Below are positions 63,383 through 64,000 of a DNA stretch of 64,000 nt, one piece after another. Position 1 is the first letter of the stretch. Every line of letters begins with the position of its first letter. The position numbers and the translations under genes are program-made. Under the pieces are notes generated by a model. It was not told where the DNA came from. It saw nothing but the letters and a program-made list of their open reading frames with translations, and did not search any database. This stretch comes from Nostoc sp. UHCC 0302 (lineage in GTDB: Bacteria > Cyanobacteriota > Cyanobacteriia > Cyanobacteriales > Nostocaceae), in the NCBI RefSeq assembly GCF_038096175.1, contig NZ_CP151099.1, positions 4,310,501-4,374,500 on the forward strand. Reading direction: 5' to 3'.

Positions 63383-64000
63383 TTACCATCCGTGTAGATC
63401 ATTCAGCCAGTAGCTAAGAATGGGCGATCGCCCAATAAATTCTCGAATGGCTGAGCGCAAAGCGGGGGGCAAAAGCTGAAAACGTCGAAATGGAGGTTTA
63501 AAAGCTGGTGGTTGTTGACCTTGTTTACTCCTTGCAATAGGTTTGAGTTTGGTAATTTGATGGATAAGAGATTCGTACCCTTGCCACATAACTGCTTCAT
63601 CGAACTCAGAACGGGCGCGTTCAATTACAGCAGCACCGAAAGCTTGATAATTTTCACAGGCGTACAGGACTTGTTTGGCTAAGGCTTCTGTGTTGCCTAA
63701 TGGTGCAAACAATCCTGTTGTATTTGGTGTGGCGATTTCTTTTGTACCACTGTCAACATCCCAAGCAACTGGTACACAACCCATACTCATCGCTTCAACC
63801 GTACTCATACCAAATGCCTCAAAGTGACTCAGCATGAGTAAAACTTTTGCTGATGCAGCAGTGGAGAAAATTAACTCACGTTGCACATGACCATAAACTT
63901 GAATACGTTCAGAATTAGGCAAATTTTCAATTTTTTTCTTAAATTCTGGAGCTAGATTGCCGAACCAATGTAGCTTTCCCTTAAATTCTTGTTTAACTAA
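63383..64000 (-). CDS. Glycosyltransferase family 4 protein, 5' end beyond the window
   Basis: The frame is open to the right edge, so this is the C-terminal 205 residues of a longer gene; the first visible residues are LVKQEFKGKLHWFGNLAPEF. The EX7E motif lies in FEAFGMSTVEAMSMGCVPVA. After the GT-B core, a 60-residue tail holds SKQGQQPPAFKPPFRR and a basic-hydrophobic end (LRSAIREFIGRSPILSYWLN). A TTG inside (about 63922) is not the real start. First visible gene of the glycosyltransferase operon. Confidence 0.85.
   Translation of the reverse strand, partial: LVKQEFKGKLHWFGNLAPEFKKKIENLPNSERIQVYGHVQRELIFSTAASAKVLLMLSHFEAFGMSTVEAMSMGCVPVAWDVDSGTKEIATPNTTGLFAPLGNTEALAKQVLYACENYQAFGAAVIERARSEFDEAVMWQGYESLIHQITKLKPIARSKQGQQPPAFKPPFRRFQLLPPALRSAIREFIGRSPILSYWLNDLHGW

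Noticed and set aside
1-64000. CRISPR arrays, tRNA or rRNA genes, insertion sequences
   Set aside because: I looked for regularly spaced repeats, cloverleaf-type ends and transposase motifs on both strands and found none that hold up by eye.

Overview
The window comes from a filamentous, heterocyst-type cyanobacterium, most likely Nostoc or a close relative. The evidence is the dense scatter of the HIP1 octamer GCGATCGC, photosynthesis genes (Psb29/THF1, a CpcT/CpeT bilin lyase, NdhS, aerobic HemF), a Tic20-type membrane protein, a PEP-CTERM protein, and many intergenic heptamer-like repeats (CCCCAGT/CCCCAAT and GGGGCAT types) of the sort described in heterocystous strains. I saw no insertion sequence, prophage, CRISPR array, tRNA or rRNA.

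Layout. 1-4.7 kb: tail of an unidentified gene, a GT2 glycosyltransferase, a Tat-exported PhoX-type phosphatase and a PEP-CTERM protein. 5-16 kb: mostly housekeeping genes (argG, DedA protein, STAS protein, coiled-coil protein, rpsF, FAH hydrolase, Tic20, a small Cys protein, glyA, a WecA/TagO-like transferase, cinA). 16-33 kb: YkvA protein, an ExbB/ExbD pair with proline-rich tails, PF04020 membrane protein, psb29, cpcT-like, a second STAS protein, hemF, SRPBCC protein, mrp, rodA, ndhS, HAS-barrel protein, a CPA2 antiporter with a universal-stress tail, then UDP-xylose formation genes (UDP-glucuronate decarboxylase and UDP-glucose dehydrogenase). 33-49 kb: LmeA-type protein, a frameshifted small gene, Uma2 protein, a 1068-residue phosphorylase-kinase-alpha/beta-like protein, mgtE, pyrB, an ArsR-ClpN fusion, a secreted pentapeptide protein and the TldE/TldD pair. 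48.7-64 kb: an extracellular polysaccharide region, all on the minus strand: acetyltransferase, YdcF protein, a secreted protein of unknown type, gene remnants, eight glycosyltransferases (one cut by the window edge) and a Wzy-like polymerase.

How it fits together. UDP-glucose dehydrogenase and the decarboxylase can supply UDP-glucuronate and UDP-xylose to the polysaccharide genes. The WecA-like enzyme could start lipid-linked glycan chains, but it lies 40 kb away and any link is inference. No flippase or chain-length/export protein is visible, so the locus must continue past the right edge or rely on genes elsewhere.

Most unusual items: an ArsR-type DNA-binding domain fused to a ClpC-type N domain, with a promoter placed so that its mRNA would be leaderless; an mgtE leader with an exact 7-nt anti-Shine-Dalgarno; intergenic-type repeat sequence read in frame inside pyrB; a decayed second copy of the end of a locus glycosyltransferase; and several small elements bounded by inverted repeats. 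Starts were moved from the longest open frame where a Shine-Dalgarno (SD) or family length favoured a later codon.
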